From NCBI RefSeq assembly GCF_026914265.1, contig NC_069125.1, forward strand, positions 10,209,117-10,273,116: 64,000 bases of DNA, in the 5' to 3' direction. A program made the position numbers and the translations under genes. Source of the DNA: Mya arenaria (Eukaryota; Mollusca; Bivalvia; Myida; Myidae). Positions 23,950-36,800 of the stretch are shown here, piece by piece (the first letter of the stretch is position 1; every line of letters begins with the position of its first letter). The notes under the pieces were generated by a model. The model saw only the letters and a program-made list of their open reading frames with translations. It was not told where the DNA came from and did no database searches.

Positions 23950-24345
23950 TTTAAAGTGACACTTTTATTCAAAATCAATACATACACATGTATAACAAAC
24001 ACCAAATTTGAGTGATACACTTTAACTACTTACTAAATAATGCACTTATGGAAAATATTAGTTTCTGATAACAAGATTGTAACGTGTATTTAATAGCAGA
24101 AAGCGCAAAAATATTAAATGATTGGTGAATGCTAAAAGATTTATTGTAGTCTACTATAGTCTCATAAGGTAGACATACCGTATTTTATGCGTATTTCTTT
24201 CAAGTTCAACTCGGTATCCTTCATAAGAACCATTGTTTTCGACATTTATTCCTTTTTTTAAATACTTTTTTAAAACAATATATTTAATTGTGGTAAATCT
24301 CATCTGGGAGTAAGGGTGCATCTTTAATCTTAAAAAAATAGATTT
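23950..24345. repeat. dispersed repeat, copy 1
   Basis: Matches 28535-28930 in direct orientation over about 400 bp. Shared landmarks include CATACACATGTATAACAAAC, ATTAAATGATT-GTGA, GTCTCATAAGGT and AAGAACCATTGTTTTCGA. The outer ends (TTAAAGTGACACTTTTATTC and the complement of GGTGCATCTTTAAT) are weakly inverted, so it may be an old MITE. Confidence 0.7.
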
Positions 24346-25272
24346 GTATGGATAAAAGGAGTATATACGTGTACACACTTATATAGGAGGATACGCTGAG
24401 AGAAAAGTCGTTTCAGTAAACTATGGAATCCTGTAATCCTTGGGACATTATGATCTCGTACCTTGCTCCTTGAAATAGCTGAATAACGAAAGAGGGACGT
24501 TCAATTTACGTAGTAAACCTATCAGTTTCCTCCTCAAAATCCACTTAAAAATGCGAGATTTCATCTAAACTTCCGCATATACATATTGTTTGTGGTCACC
24601 AAGCCGGACAAGTGGGTTTTCTCCGGGTTCTCCGGTTTCCCCCACAACACAAGACCACACTCTCGCGTAAAATCGGGCCAACGAGAGTGATTAATATAAT
24701 GTTGTAATAACACAATCGTTGTAAAATAAATATGTTTAAACTTTATACATTGATATATCAAAAGAATCATATTAATGCATCGAAAAAATGCGCGAAAGTT
24801 TTAATGAAATCTGGCATGTGTGTATTCCTCGATTTTGAGATAAAACGGATACAGGTATGTTTACTGTATAAATTGAATAAAAAATGGATGCGAAGAAGTG
24901 TCAAAGAAATCTCGCGATGTTTTATTCTTCAACAATTTCAAGGAGCGAGGAACGAGAAAGCCACATCCTTGACAGGATTCCATAGAACACTATTATAAAT
25001 GAACTGCTCGAAGAAACAAAGAAACAAAATACTTTTTACCACAGCAAATTTAAATATTTTATAATAGTACATATGTTATAAGATACAGTACACGCGATAC
25101 ATATTTTTAATGAAATACAAGCAGTGTCACACTTTCGAATATTTTCTTTTTACAAGTCATGTCCGACCTACGGCAAGATTTGGTAAGCTGATTGTTTATA
25201 ATATGATAATTACAAATGTCTTATGATTACTTTATAACTTACACAAATGCTACATTCAAGAAGAAAAATATA

Positions 25273-28200
25273 TTACCATGGAATTGCGAAAACTTTGATT
25301 GTGTTTCTCTCTACGTCAATTAATGTCATATTGTACTGTGTAACCAATAGTCTGTCAGAGCCGGGAACCAAAACAAGTTTGTGCGGGTTCGACACGCCGT
25401 CAGCGATGACGTCACCAAGTATCTCGCCGTCCGTGTTTATCGCGATAACGTTGTGAGACTTGTTTCCGGCAACGAACAGTCGGTTTCCATGGAGTGTGAT
25501 CCCTTTGGGCATTTTTAGACCATCATATCGTACTTCCCAGAGTTTTTCCCCTTGAGTGGTCAGAGCGATGACCGTCTTCTTGTATCTGTCCGTAACGTAC
25601 ATGCAACCCGCGGTTCGGTCAAGGACAATGTACTCGGGGAAGAAAAAGAGGTTATGACCTACATTGTCCTTGCTGATGACCTTCAACTCCCGTCCGTCAC
25701 GTGACATCAGCTTGACGCTGGGTGGAGAGTCGTAGCAACACACAGCGAGCATGTAGTTGGAGTATGAGATTCCCCAACATTTCGCGCCGGTCTGGATAGC
25801 CGCCAGGATAGGAATATCCGTCTCCCGTATTTGCAATAGTAAGAACCGTTTTTCACGCGGCAGGGTGACGGCGATTTCGCTCTGTGAGATGGCTGCGATA
25901 TCGAACGGGCGGGCCGACAAGACGCGCTCACCAAGCCATCGATATTCCCGGTCGTACAGTTTTATCTTCCGGTGAACCTGATCAGCGAGGACGATACGGC
26001 CGTCTGGAAGCACTTCCGCTCCGGTTATACAACAGTTATCGCGATCTTGGGCAGTCCGTACTTTAAAATATGCCTCCAAACGACCCTGGGGAATACCGCT
26101 GCTTTTTTGGTGAACTGGAACTGGCGTGATGGACGGGGAAGGCGGGAACAGCTTTAAATCAGTATCCACTGGCTCCCGTTTCTTTCGCTGCGTCTTCTTA
26201 GTAGGGATACTATAATTATGTGAGTCTTCGAGGGATTCTACGATCTGTTCATCCGGTATGATGATTGTGTCGGCGCGGACTGTGTACGGGGGAGGTATCT
26301 GTATAGACGTATGCGACAGGGAAAACTTCCCCATCTCTTTCAGCGTACCTAGGAACATCTGAAGACTCTTATCCGTTGAGAAGGCTAGAACAACGTCACG
26401 GAGATGCTTGGAGACCTCTTTCAGGCTTTTCTCGCAGAAATTCGCCTCGCGTTTGGCCTTGTTGTAAGTTATAAGAACGTCCGCGTCGGTTCCATGCGTC
26501 ATGGAGTTCTCGAGAACAGCCGTGGCGTTCTTGGTGGTGTTTACGATGTCCTGCGTACGCTCCGCCTCCCGCTGGAAGTGGCTCATCTCGCCCTTCTTTA
26601 GCTCTTCCAGTTGAACCAGAGCACGCTCCTCCTGGGCTGTAGTGAAAAATTAATCAAAGGACTGAATGTCGGAAGATATAATTATAGTAAATTAACCGGG
26701 CCTTGTTGACCGCAGCCCTCCATATATAGCTGAGTATATATATTCGTATAAGGTTTTTCATGCAGTTATGTCAAGTCATTAGAGATACAATGTAGTTCTA
26801 TGTTTTGATATAATCGGAAATATTGAAAATTGAGGGATTATTAATTCTCTTTTTTTAATTTTTTTAACTACTTACTACAACGGATAATTTATAATGGCCT
26901 AAAAGTTACAGAAATAATCAAAATTGCCAGGTAAATAATGGCAGCTATGTAGAATAAAAAAAACTAGTATCCCGAATAGCCTCACAGCTGCAGTTTATCG
27001 CACAGCTAGGCTCGGTGAAATGAACAAAAGTTATTTCCGTAAAAGGCGCAGATTACTTATTATTTGATAATGATTTGAAAGGTTTTATGAATATTTTAGG
27101 TATCATACACAATTTAATATGGTAAGCAAGTTTCCAGAATATTGCGGCTGAAATTCGATCCATTTACATCGTACAACATGACTTTTTAGACAATGTTTTG
27201 AAATCAAAAAGAAAACATCCCCAAAATAGTTTTAATCGTTCAGTAACAAATACACCACGCCTATTGTAATTGACTTACCAGTAAGAATATCATTTATCTG
27301 TTGTCTGATACTGGAAATCTGATTCTTAACGTTGCTTGAAGCGTCATCAAGCGTCTGTATGACGTGCTTCCGGTTGTCCAGGATCCGGGTCCCCCAGCTG
27401 GTCTGATGCTGCAGCTTCTCTGAGACGCCCTTCGCCTCCTCCCGCTGCTTGGCCGCCGCTTCCGTTGCACTCATAATGCTCGTGCACACGCGATGGAAGC
27501 CCGTGGCGCACGTTGAACAAATCACCTGTTTTGAACAATAAAATGATGGTTTCATTAATGGTTATATTTGTTCCACGTTTTGTAGGATTCGATTAGATAT
27601 TTTGTTTACACTGACTTCTTTTCCCAGCGTACAAGCAAGGACAAGCGAGTACGCTACCTCGTTCGTTTCCTCATTTTGTCAAGGGTCATAACCCATTTTA
27701 AAGTGAGGGACATATGTCTAGTTACGCAGGGTTCTAGTGGATAGGCCAAAGAGAGTTCTTTGTTTCAAATACCATCTCAGAAAATAGGGTATGTAGGTAG
27801 GCATAACCTTTTTGAGAACCGGGATTCTGTGCCAAACCGACCTATATCAGGGTAAATCACTATTAAACAAAGCTTTAATTATAAAATGGTCAAATTTTAA
27901 AATGTGCACAATCAAATACATTCGTTTATTTAGAAAAATCCACATATCGCTTAAAACGCAAAAAAATGGTGTAGGGTCGGGAGGAAAAGATAGGGTCGGT
28001 CGGGTTAGTTGAAACATAGAATTATTTTTTAACGCTTAAAGTGTCCGCCTCTGACAGAAGAGGTTGAGGGTTCGTTACCCACCATGGAGTACGTTCTCAT
28101 GGCCTTTCAAATAAGGATATCGTACTTAATTTCTGCCCAAGAAACGGACTTGAGAATTATATCATATATATTAATAAATTAGTATTAACTACCACGTTTA

Positions 28201-31200
28201 CATATTCTTCTGTATCTTCAACGGTTAAAACAAAACGGTCAATGTTAACAAAAGTTGCACGCCGCTGCAGCTTGCAGCGACAACAATGACCCAAAGTTGA
28301 CCCACTTGGCCATTTTTTCTGAAAAACATACAAATTAAAAGTGAAACCTGAGCGTGGTCCTCGCAGTAAAAGTCTAGAAATTTCCCCTCATGTTCTTGAC
28401 ATGGCGTCCTTAACAATGTGCTCTTGATCGGTTTCAGCTTGATGCTTGCAATGTCCACCAGAATGTGCGTCCTCGAGATCTAGAGTGGGGAATCATTCAA
28501 AATAAACACTGCATGTTTTTATGTGTCATTCGTATTTAAAACAACAGATACACATGTATAACAAACATACATTTTGAGTGATAAACCTTTAACTACTTAC
28601 TAAATAATGCATTTATGAAGGAAAAAATAACAAGATTGTAACCATGTATTTTATGGCTGAAAACACACAAATATTAAATGATTAGTGAGTGCTAAAAGAT
28701 TTTCTATGATCTACTATCGTCTCATAAGGTTGATGTACAATGTCCCGTCTTTTCTGCACTTTTTTAAAATTATGCACGGTGTCCTTAGTAAGAACCATTG
28801 TTTTCGATATCTTTAATCCTTTTCGGTAAATCAAAGAATTTGTATTAATTGTGGTAAATCTTATTTATGAGTAAGATTGCATCTTTAAAAAACATCTATT
28901 TTCATAAAAAAAAGTCTACACGCGCTTTGGTAATATAAAAAAGATCATTTACGTCCAAATTAAGTTTAAAAAATACAAACTTCAATAACTTTATCTATAA
29001 TTGATAAAATATACTAGTGATCGGCAGAAAATACATGAGGTCACATGACATCAACGTTTAACATTATCAGAACAGAACAGAACAGAACAGAACAGAACAG
29101 AACAAAACAGACAGTTTATTCGACTTATACAAGAGTACATCATCGTAATACATATAGTTATATATATAAACATGTCACGTATCTAAACTTACAAACATAA
29201 TATTATAAAATATAATGTAATGAAGGCAAAAAGATTATGTAAATTGAATACAAAATAATTATTATGTAAACTTTGGCAGTGAGGGAAAGTTTCATAAGTA
29301 CTATATTAAGTTAAATTATTTTGCGTATGACAAATGCTTCTATAATATATTTACAAACATTCATAACTTCCTTTTTATCACACCAATAATTGATGGAATT
29401 TGAATACAGATGGATTAACATAGTAGAATCGTTTTATATAAGTTTGACGTAACTGACAATAACATGGACAAATACATACATATAATATTTGATATTTATC
29501 CTCTATGTCCCTACTATTACAACATAAACAACATTATCACCAATGGAAACTAATAGCTTATTGGTTGATCAGATACCTTAAGACTGTTATGCTGGTTCTG
29601 ACAATCTTCGCACATGGCCTCCCCACAGTTCTCACACCACGTGGTCGCCAGGGTCTTCTCCCCGCGACGGTCACATGGGTCACACTTCCGTCCGTCAGTG
29701 CGCAGGCGCACAGCCTCGATCAGACCTATATTGGAACAATCCGTTGTAATACTCTTTACAGGGTCATTGTATATTTTATGAAAAATTAAACAATTGTGAC
29801 AAAACAAGAATGATTTTATGTCCGGGTTTATAATGATTTTATATCATGCCAGCCGCAACGCTATGGACTAAACACACCGTTAATTCATCACCTTGAGCGC
29901 TTTGATTTGTTAGTGTTGTACTTGGTAGTAAAAAATAAAAATACATTAAGTTAATATAAATAGGTACCTATTTTCTGTAAGCCATAATGTAAAAGAGACC
30001 CATAAAACACTTGATTTGTTTTCTGTTAGATTAATCTGTGTAACGTTCAAAATAGTAGAAACATGAACTCGGAATCCTAAGTAGCAATTCACCACGAACT
30101 CATATTGCCCAGAGGCGTACCTAGGCATACTTCAGTACGCCCGGGCATACAAACGAATTTAAGTTTCATCGAAAATGCAAATGGTTAAAACTCGAAATCA
30201 AAAGTTATTTAAGAAGTCTAAGGGTGTGTTTACTATTTATACATAATAATAATTATTAATTTATTATACATTCTTTATAATGGTTAAAGTTTGACTAAAT
30301 GTTAGCGTACATAATACATGAAAATGGTTTCCCTAGAACTGTGTTCTTCAAAAACAAATCAGAGGACACCCTCACTTCCACCCCCAAAAAATATTGTGAC
30401 CGAAGTAAAGAAAGACCTTCATTTGTCGACACCTACCGTACAACCCAAAATATCTAAGGTACGTCCCTGATTACCAATCGATGCAATAACTCGATGTCGG
30501 ATTCTATATCAATATACAGTTATTGATTTATTTGGGTAGGTTGACTATAAATAGTTCCGGCTAATCTCATTCGTATCAGCATCATACCTATGATAAATTG
30601 GTTCTGAGGAAGCGACTCCGCCCAGGAGCTAGGTCCCTGCAGAACGTTGGGCGTGTCCACGAACTGGTGGCATTTTGGGCAGTCAAACCCCTTTGGAACC
30701 TGTAAGATATAATGGAATTGCGGTTGATACTAAAGAAATTTGCTTGCATCATATCTGTGAGGATCGGTTCACACTTAACACATTAAATTAGATAATGACA
30801 CATAGGTAAACCATGACTTTAAGCATACATTTAACAACCAGTCACACATAGGTAAAACCAACCTTTAAAACGTTAAGTTTCCACAACCAGTTACACCATG
30901 GCATATGGGCAAACCAATCCTCAGTGACATCATGGCACATGGGCAAATCAGCCCACAGTGACACCATGGCACATAGGTAAAACCAACACTTTAAACATTA
31001 CTTTTCAAAAATCAGTGACACCATGACACATGGGGAAACCAACCCTTTAAACATTCAATTTCGACAATCAGTGACACATGGGGAAACCAACCCTTTAAAC
31101 ATTAAATTTCGACAATCAGTGACACCATGACACATGGGGAAACCAACCCTTTAAACATTCAATTTCGACAATCAGTGACACCATGACACATGAGGAAACC

Positions 31201-32061
31201 AACCCTTTAAACATTCAGTTTCGACAATCAGTAGTGACACCATGACAAGTGGGCAAACTAAACATTTAAACATTCAATTTCGACAATCAGTGACACCGTG
31301 GCACATGGGTAAATTGACCCTTTAAACATTCAATTTCAACTATCAGTACCATGACACGAGGGCAAACTAGCCCTTTTAACATTCAAATTCAACAATCAGT
31401 ACCATGAAACGAGGGCAAACTAGCCCTTTTAACATTCAAATTCAACAATCAGTACCATGACACGAGGGCAAACTAGCCCTTTTAACATTCAATTTCAACT
31501 ATCAGTAACATGACACGAGGGCAAACTAGCCCTTTTAACATTCAATTTCAACTATCAGTAACATGACACGAGGGCAAACTAGCCCTTTTAACATTCAATT
31601 TCAACTATCAGTAACATGACACGAGGGCAAACTAGCCCTTTTAACATTCAATTTCAACTATCAGTACCATGACACGAGGGCAAACTAGCCCTTTTAACAT
31701 TCAATTTCAACTATCAGTACCATGACACGAGGGCAAACTAGCCCTTTTTACATTCAATTTCAACAATCAGTGCCACAATCAGTGCCATGTCACATGGGCA
31801 AATCAATGATCGGCGATGCAGTTTTGGGATAATGTAAGGATAGCTGAATGTCTCGCGTGTTTATTGAATGTAGGTTCAATATAGTCGGCGGGGCAGTTTT
31901 GTACATACCTGAATACCTCGTGTGTTAGCTTCTATGTGATCGGCGAGACAGTTTTGGCAGAATGTATGTAGACAAGGCAAGGAGCGCGGGTCATCATATT
32001 CCTCTGTACATATGGGGCAGCATAGAAACTCCTCGCTAACGTGACCCTCGTTGTCCTCCAT
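25273..32061 (-). CDS. TRIM protein (RING, two B-boxes, coiled coil, NHL-like C-terminus)
   Basis: Six exons, all in phase: 32061-31909, 30699-30588, 29725-29577, 28479-28348, 27525-27279 and 26636-25273, giving 718 residues. The RING is residues 15-61 (CPICTEEYDDPRSLPCLHTF, C-x2-C, then CPKC; C3HC4). B-box 1 contains CDPCDRRGEKTLATTWCENC. B-box 2 contains CQEHEGKFLDFYCEDH and CSTCATGFHRVC. A coiled coil follows at about 205-330. The C-terminal ~270 residues form a beta-propeller-like region (GAEVLPDGRIVLADQ, YIVLDRTAGCMYVTDRYKKT, GLKMPKGITLHGNRLFVAG) like NHL TRIMs. A RING E3 ubiquitin ligase role is inferred from the family; substrates are unknown. Introns cut the RING-to-coiled-coil part after residues 51, 88, 138, 182 and 264. 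The whole propeller is one exon. Confidence 0.93.
28030..28140 (+). mobile_element. tRNA-derived SINE fragment
   Basis: It has AGTGTCCGCCTCTGACAG, then a B-box-like GAGGTTGAGGGTTCGTTACC, then CATGGCCTTTCAAATAAGGA. The last block recurs in the copy at 62850-62990 (ATGGCCTCTCAAAAAGGACA), so both belong to one SINE family. It lies in intron 4 of the minus-strand TRIM gene. Confidence 0.55.
28535..28930. repeat. dispersed repeat, copy 2
   Basis: Partner of 23950-24345, same orientation, with moderate divergence including small indels. It lies in an intron of the minus-strand TRIM gene. Confidence 0.7.
29068..29125 (-). repeat. (GAACA)n tail of a retroposon-like insertion
   Basis: About eight ACAGA/GAACA pentamers are followed by TTTATTCGACTTATACAAG. 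Read on the minus strand this is AATAAA-like sequence followed by (TTCTG)n, the pattern of a retroposon 3' tail. A shorter (TTCTG)n run after AATAAA-like sequence occurs at 40500-40535. Confidence 0.5.
30775..31800. repeat. 53/56-bp minisatellite in TRIM intron 1
   Basis: About 18-19 tandem units. The left part uses a 56-bp form (CAGTGACACCATGACACATG...). The right part uses a 53-bp form (CAGTAACATGACACGAGGGC..., period exactly 53 between 31503 and 31556) with high identity. The 3-base difference comes from loss within the TGACAC motif. It lies between exons 1 and 2 of the minus-strand TRIM gene. Confidence 0.93.
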
Positions 32062-33833
32062 AGCAGGTTCCGCAAAGGAGCCGCTCAGTCGAAGGTGGGG
32101 ACGGATATTGGGCGAGGCTTTGACTCTTTACGTTTTCTGGTCAGATAAGTTACAAACTTTGCTGTAAATAGTCTACGACTATACCACATTAATGTATTTT
32201 TCTCTTTTTATCATCTTAAAAAAAATCCAGATATTTGTTAATGCTTTAGACCCCCCAAAAATTAATGAAAATAAGCATGTTCTGGCATGATAAAGGGAAG
32301 TTTTAGGAGCTCCATATTATTATTATTTTCATCATTATTTTGACTTTTTCACAACACCCTTATACGACATTTGGTAAAATGGAAGGTTTATTTAGGTAAA
32401 TATTATTCAGAGTATTTTTGCACTTACTTAATCAATTAAACAGGTAAAGTTCCATATATAATTCCATATTTTCGTTAATGGCGTTCTTATGGTCGTTAGG
32501 CACCAACAAGCTTACAATCTCGTTTTCAGACTTTAGACACGAGATTTCGTGCATGATTTGATTTCTATTGTTTTAAATTCACTTCTATTGTGGGAAAGCG
32601 AAGGTTCAGTTTTACTCTGTCTTAAGTTTCTGAAATATAGAATAAGCCAGGACATCGATTTAGGTAAGATTATTTTTTATGTTTGTGTTTATTTTTATTT
32701 GATTGTATTTGTAAAATGTGTTTTTTTTTTTGTATTTTGGTATTTTGCTGTTTGATAGTTCCGACTTACGAATTATTCTGGACAAACACACATTTCATCT
32801 TAGAACTAGTCTTTTATTTGCAAACTATTCAATGATTGATGAAAGTACTTAAAATTACTTGAACTTACACATTAATTTAGCACTTTAACATAGATTGATG
32901 CAACATTGTTTTTCTCTTTATGCATACTCATGTTCAACTCATTTGACTTAATAACAAAAACAAAAAAAAGCATATGATTTATGTAAAGATAAAAATATAG
33001 GCGATATTATCGCGTCCTTTATCTGTGTAATTCGTGGCCACGTAGCTATTAATTTAAAAACACCCCAAACTATTTATAAAGTTTAATATTTTTGTAGCTG
33101 TACCTTAGCCATATTATGTTTTATTTTTTGTTTTGATCATTAAATCAAGTTAAATAAGTAAATGTTAAAATCGATTTATATTATTACATACATTTATATA
33201 CTAAGTTATTTACATGGTTAAATATTTTGTAAAAACATTTGAAATATGAACTTAATATTTAATAGAAACCAAAATGCATAATTAACCTTTTGTTATGAAA
33301 GTTTAACAAAAATGATACAAATGAGTGAATCGTTTTGTAAAGCTATTCCAAAAATGAAACGACATGAAACTTGATATTTGAAGTAGTTATATGATACATG
33401 TCAAATGTTAGAAAATAAAAACAATTCTTTATATCGTTTACCCTCTACATTTAAGCAATTCGGACATTCTTTAAGCGAGCTTTTTATAGATTTGTTTATT
33501 TTATTTTATTATTTTCCTGTCCGCTGTTGGTTTTTGGAGGTATCTATTTCCTCTATATTCTTATTCCATATTAACAAGTCAATTTATTAATTGTTAATAA
33601 ATATTCAAACCAAGTTCTAATGACTTTATCAATCATCGAGCGATATAAAGATATATTTATTTTGACATTATTTGGATAAAAATAAACACATAATAAAGTC
33701 ATGTCAATCCGACCGTATACTTGTTTACTTAACAATCTTTAAATTAAGAAAGCTTTTTGTGATATATTGAAAACAAGCAGGTGTCCATGCGCCTTACCTG
33801 GAAATTACCTTTTCAGGTCCAAGTACCTACGAT
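32062..33833. promoter_or_regulatory. shared divergent promoter region of the TRIM pair
   Basis: The two TRIM start codons face away from each other across 1.77 kb, so the upstream regulatory DNA must lie here or overlap. The sequence is very AT-rich. A possible 5' UTR splice acceptor (CCTTTTCAG) lies 18-26 bases before the plus-strand ATG. I could not identify a convincing core promoter element. Confidence 0.5.
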
Positions 33834-36800
33834 ATGGACCGCACACCAGGTCACGTGAGTGAGGACTTTCTCACGTGCGCTCTTTGTCATGACGAATATA
33901 CGGACCCGCGTGAGTTGCCATGTCTTCACGCGTTCTGTAAGTCATGTATTTCCGATCACATGACCAAGGCCACCAAAGGCCAGAGAGCGCCAAAGTCATT
34001 CGATTGTCCCGTATGTAAGCGTTACGTCGACGCGCCAGATCCACACCAGCCCCCGACCGCTTGGTCGGACATGCTTCCGGCAAGCCATCTACTGACGAGC
34101 CTTATGGACAGCGTCCGCCTTAGAAATGACGTCAGCAAATGCGATCCTTGTTTTCGGCGGAAAGACAAAGTTATCGCGGCTAAGTGGTGTAAGGAGTGCG
34201 CTGAAGCCCTCTGTGAGCAATGCGTCTCTTTTCATCGGTCCCTGAAGTATTCGCAGAACCACACTCTGATGGATTTTGAAGAACTACGCCAGCAGCCAAT
34301 TAAGAACACCCTGCCGCGCCCACCATGTCCGGATCACGAGAACACCACGCTGGGGTTCTTTTGTGAGGATCACCAAAAGGTGTGCTGTTCATCCTGCGTC
34401 ACCGTGGATCACCGGAAGTGCTCCCATGTCACCACGAGCGTCGACGCCGCCGCCAAGTATCGAACCGAAGTGGACGTTTTGACTGAAAAACTACGTCATC
34501 AGAACGGATGGTCCGCTAGGATTCTCGAGAATCGACAACACAGCACGAAATTGCTCGATGACGCGGAGAGCCAGCTTAAAAGCCAGATTGTCAGTATCCG
34601 GTCACAGTTTGACGAGCTCCTACGGACCCAGGAAAAGAGAATGCTTGAGGAACTCAAGATGCTGAAATCCAAAGAGAAACAACGCCACGAGAAAGAGATC
34701 GCTAAATGCGAGGAAATGATTTGCACCACTGGTAATGCCTTGAATATTTTAAAGAACTCCACTCAGCACGGAACCGACTCTGACATTCTTATGTCCGTCA
34801 ATAGCGTCAAGAAAGAAGCTAGAAACTGCGAGAAAAACCTATCCGAAATTTCCCGCCATCTTACGGATATCTTGCTGATTTTCACACCAGATCGACAACT
34901 GCAGCAGGTCCTAGGAACATTGAAGGACATCGGAAAGATCTCGTTCACCCATTCGCACGTGCATGTGCAGCCGCCGTACAACCTTAACGTCCAAAACATG
35001 ACGATCGAGTCGGAACCGGAATCTGAACGCTACACCCCGGAATCTCCGACAGTCCACGAAAAGGAGAAAACCAAACGCCTAATGATCGACGAAACCCCGC
35101 GCTCCTCACGTATGTCTCAAGTCTCCCGCTCAAACTCCCGCCGCTCCAGACAGTCTCCCGTCCGTCAATCGCCAATCATCAACTCTTCCCGCCATTCTTC
35201 GAATCTAAATTCTTCCCGCCACTCTTCAAATATCAACAGTTCCCGCCAAAACTCGTCGACGAAGTTTCTCGACGACACGCCCCGATCCAAGACATCCAAA
35301 CACTCTGATATATTCCATGCGACTATTGACGCCATCGAAGATGAGGGCCGCCCACGGACGAACTCCCGCCTTCTCTCCCCCATGACCCCTATAGGCCGGT
35401 CATCGGATAGGAAGGTCATCGCCAATCCCGCAGGACTAGAGTTCTTCTTCAAGGTTAGAAAATGCATAGTGTCACATTTTTATCCCAAATGAATACGGTC
35501 GAACCCCGTTGGCTCGAATTTGCTTGGCTCGAATTCCTCAATGGCTCGAACTTGATTTAGAGGACCGATTTCTTTAAACTGAAAGCTAACAATCCCGCTT
35601 GGCTCGAAGTATTTTCGCCGGTCCCTGGGAGTTCGAGCCAACGGGGTTCGACTGAAGTTTTCGGAAATTAATATGTTCTCATACAGTTTACGCTTTTCTA
35701 CACATAACAAAATGTTATATATAGACTGTTTCTTATGTCAATTAATCGTCGGTTTTATATTGAAACCAATAATTATGATACAAATATTGTACATAAAACT
35801 GTTATATCATTCGTCAGGTTAATCATCATATTATAGATGTTGTATAATAGTGTATAATATGCTTAAAGCTGCACTCCCACAGATTTACCATTACAACTTT
35901 TTTTATGTTTTGTCTTGGATGTCTGCAAACCAATAATAAACGATTGCTGACAAAAGATAAGATCGCAGACTGTTATGTTTACGTCCGAAAATTAATGTTT
36001 TATGGCTTAAACCGTTACTAACATAAAACATAACTTTTTTTAACTTAAATATAAAAATCTGCGATCTATTTGTTTTCTGTCAGCAGTATAACTGGTTTCC
36101 ATGGATTTATGCAAAAATTAGTTCGTTCTAAGACAAAAAATGAGTTGTCAAAACGTTCAATCTGTGAGAGTGCAGCTTTAACCATTAGAACATACCAGTG
36201 TACAGAAAAATCCACTTTTGAAACATGTTTAAACATATTAAGGCGCGCACAGCTCAGGACCGCGAGAACTGCATCCTGACAGGCGCCACTTACTTAATGG
36301 ACGGCCGTATAATATTGGTCGATCAGATGCTCCGGAAGTTAAAACTCTTCGATCAGAACTACCACTGGGTCGGCGAGAAGGTGCTTCCGGCCCGTCCGTA
36401 TGACGTCGCCAACGTCACTGAGAATGAGATTGCCGTCACGTTCCCCAGAGAAAAGAGGATACAAGTGTTTGCAGGTACTCAAGCCCACTTTCTGTCATGA
36501 AATTTGGAAAGTAAAACGACGGCTATGATTTCCAGTGTGTGTATACCACGTGATAAATTACGTCATATATGATACGTCGGAAAGCAACATTTTGCTTAAA
36601 ATAAAGACTTAAATCAAAGATAACTTTTCTTTTACTACACCATTTTAGATAAAACAAAGGGCAGTCTATGCCGCTTAAAGAGCCCCGCCTTCGTTTTATT
36701 ACCTAAGTTTGCTAAGGTGATTAGTTTCATCAAACACTTCGACCGTTTCAAAAATAATGTTTTGACAGCGCTCTGTCAGACGGCCGTATTGTGAAATGGT

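Larger units (their letters stand above)
22924..25272. other. intergenic region between C1q and TRIM genes
   Basis: It holds the C1q promoter side, the hairpin at 23536-23697, a dispersed repeat at 23950-24345, and at about 24590-24690 a tract (GTGGGTTTTCTCCGGGTTCT...) that looks like a common dispersed repeat. I see no convincing coding exon. Confidence 0.5.
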
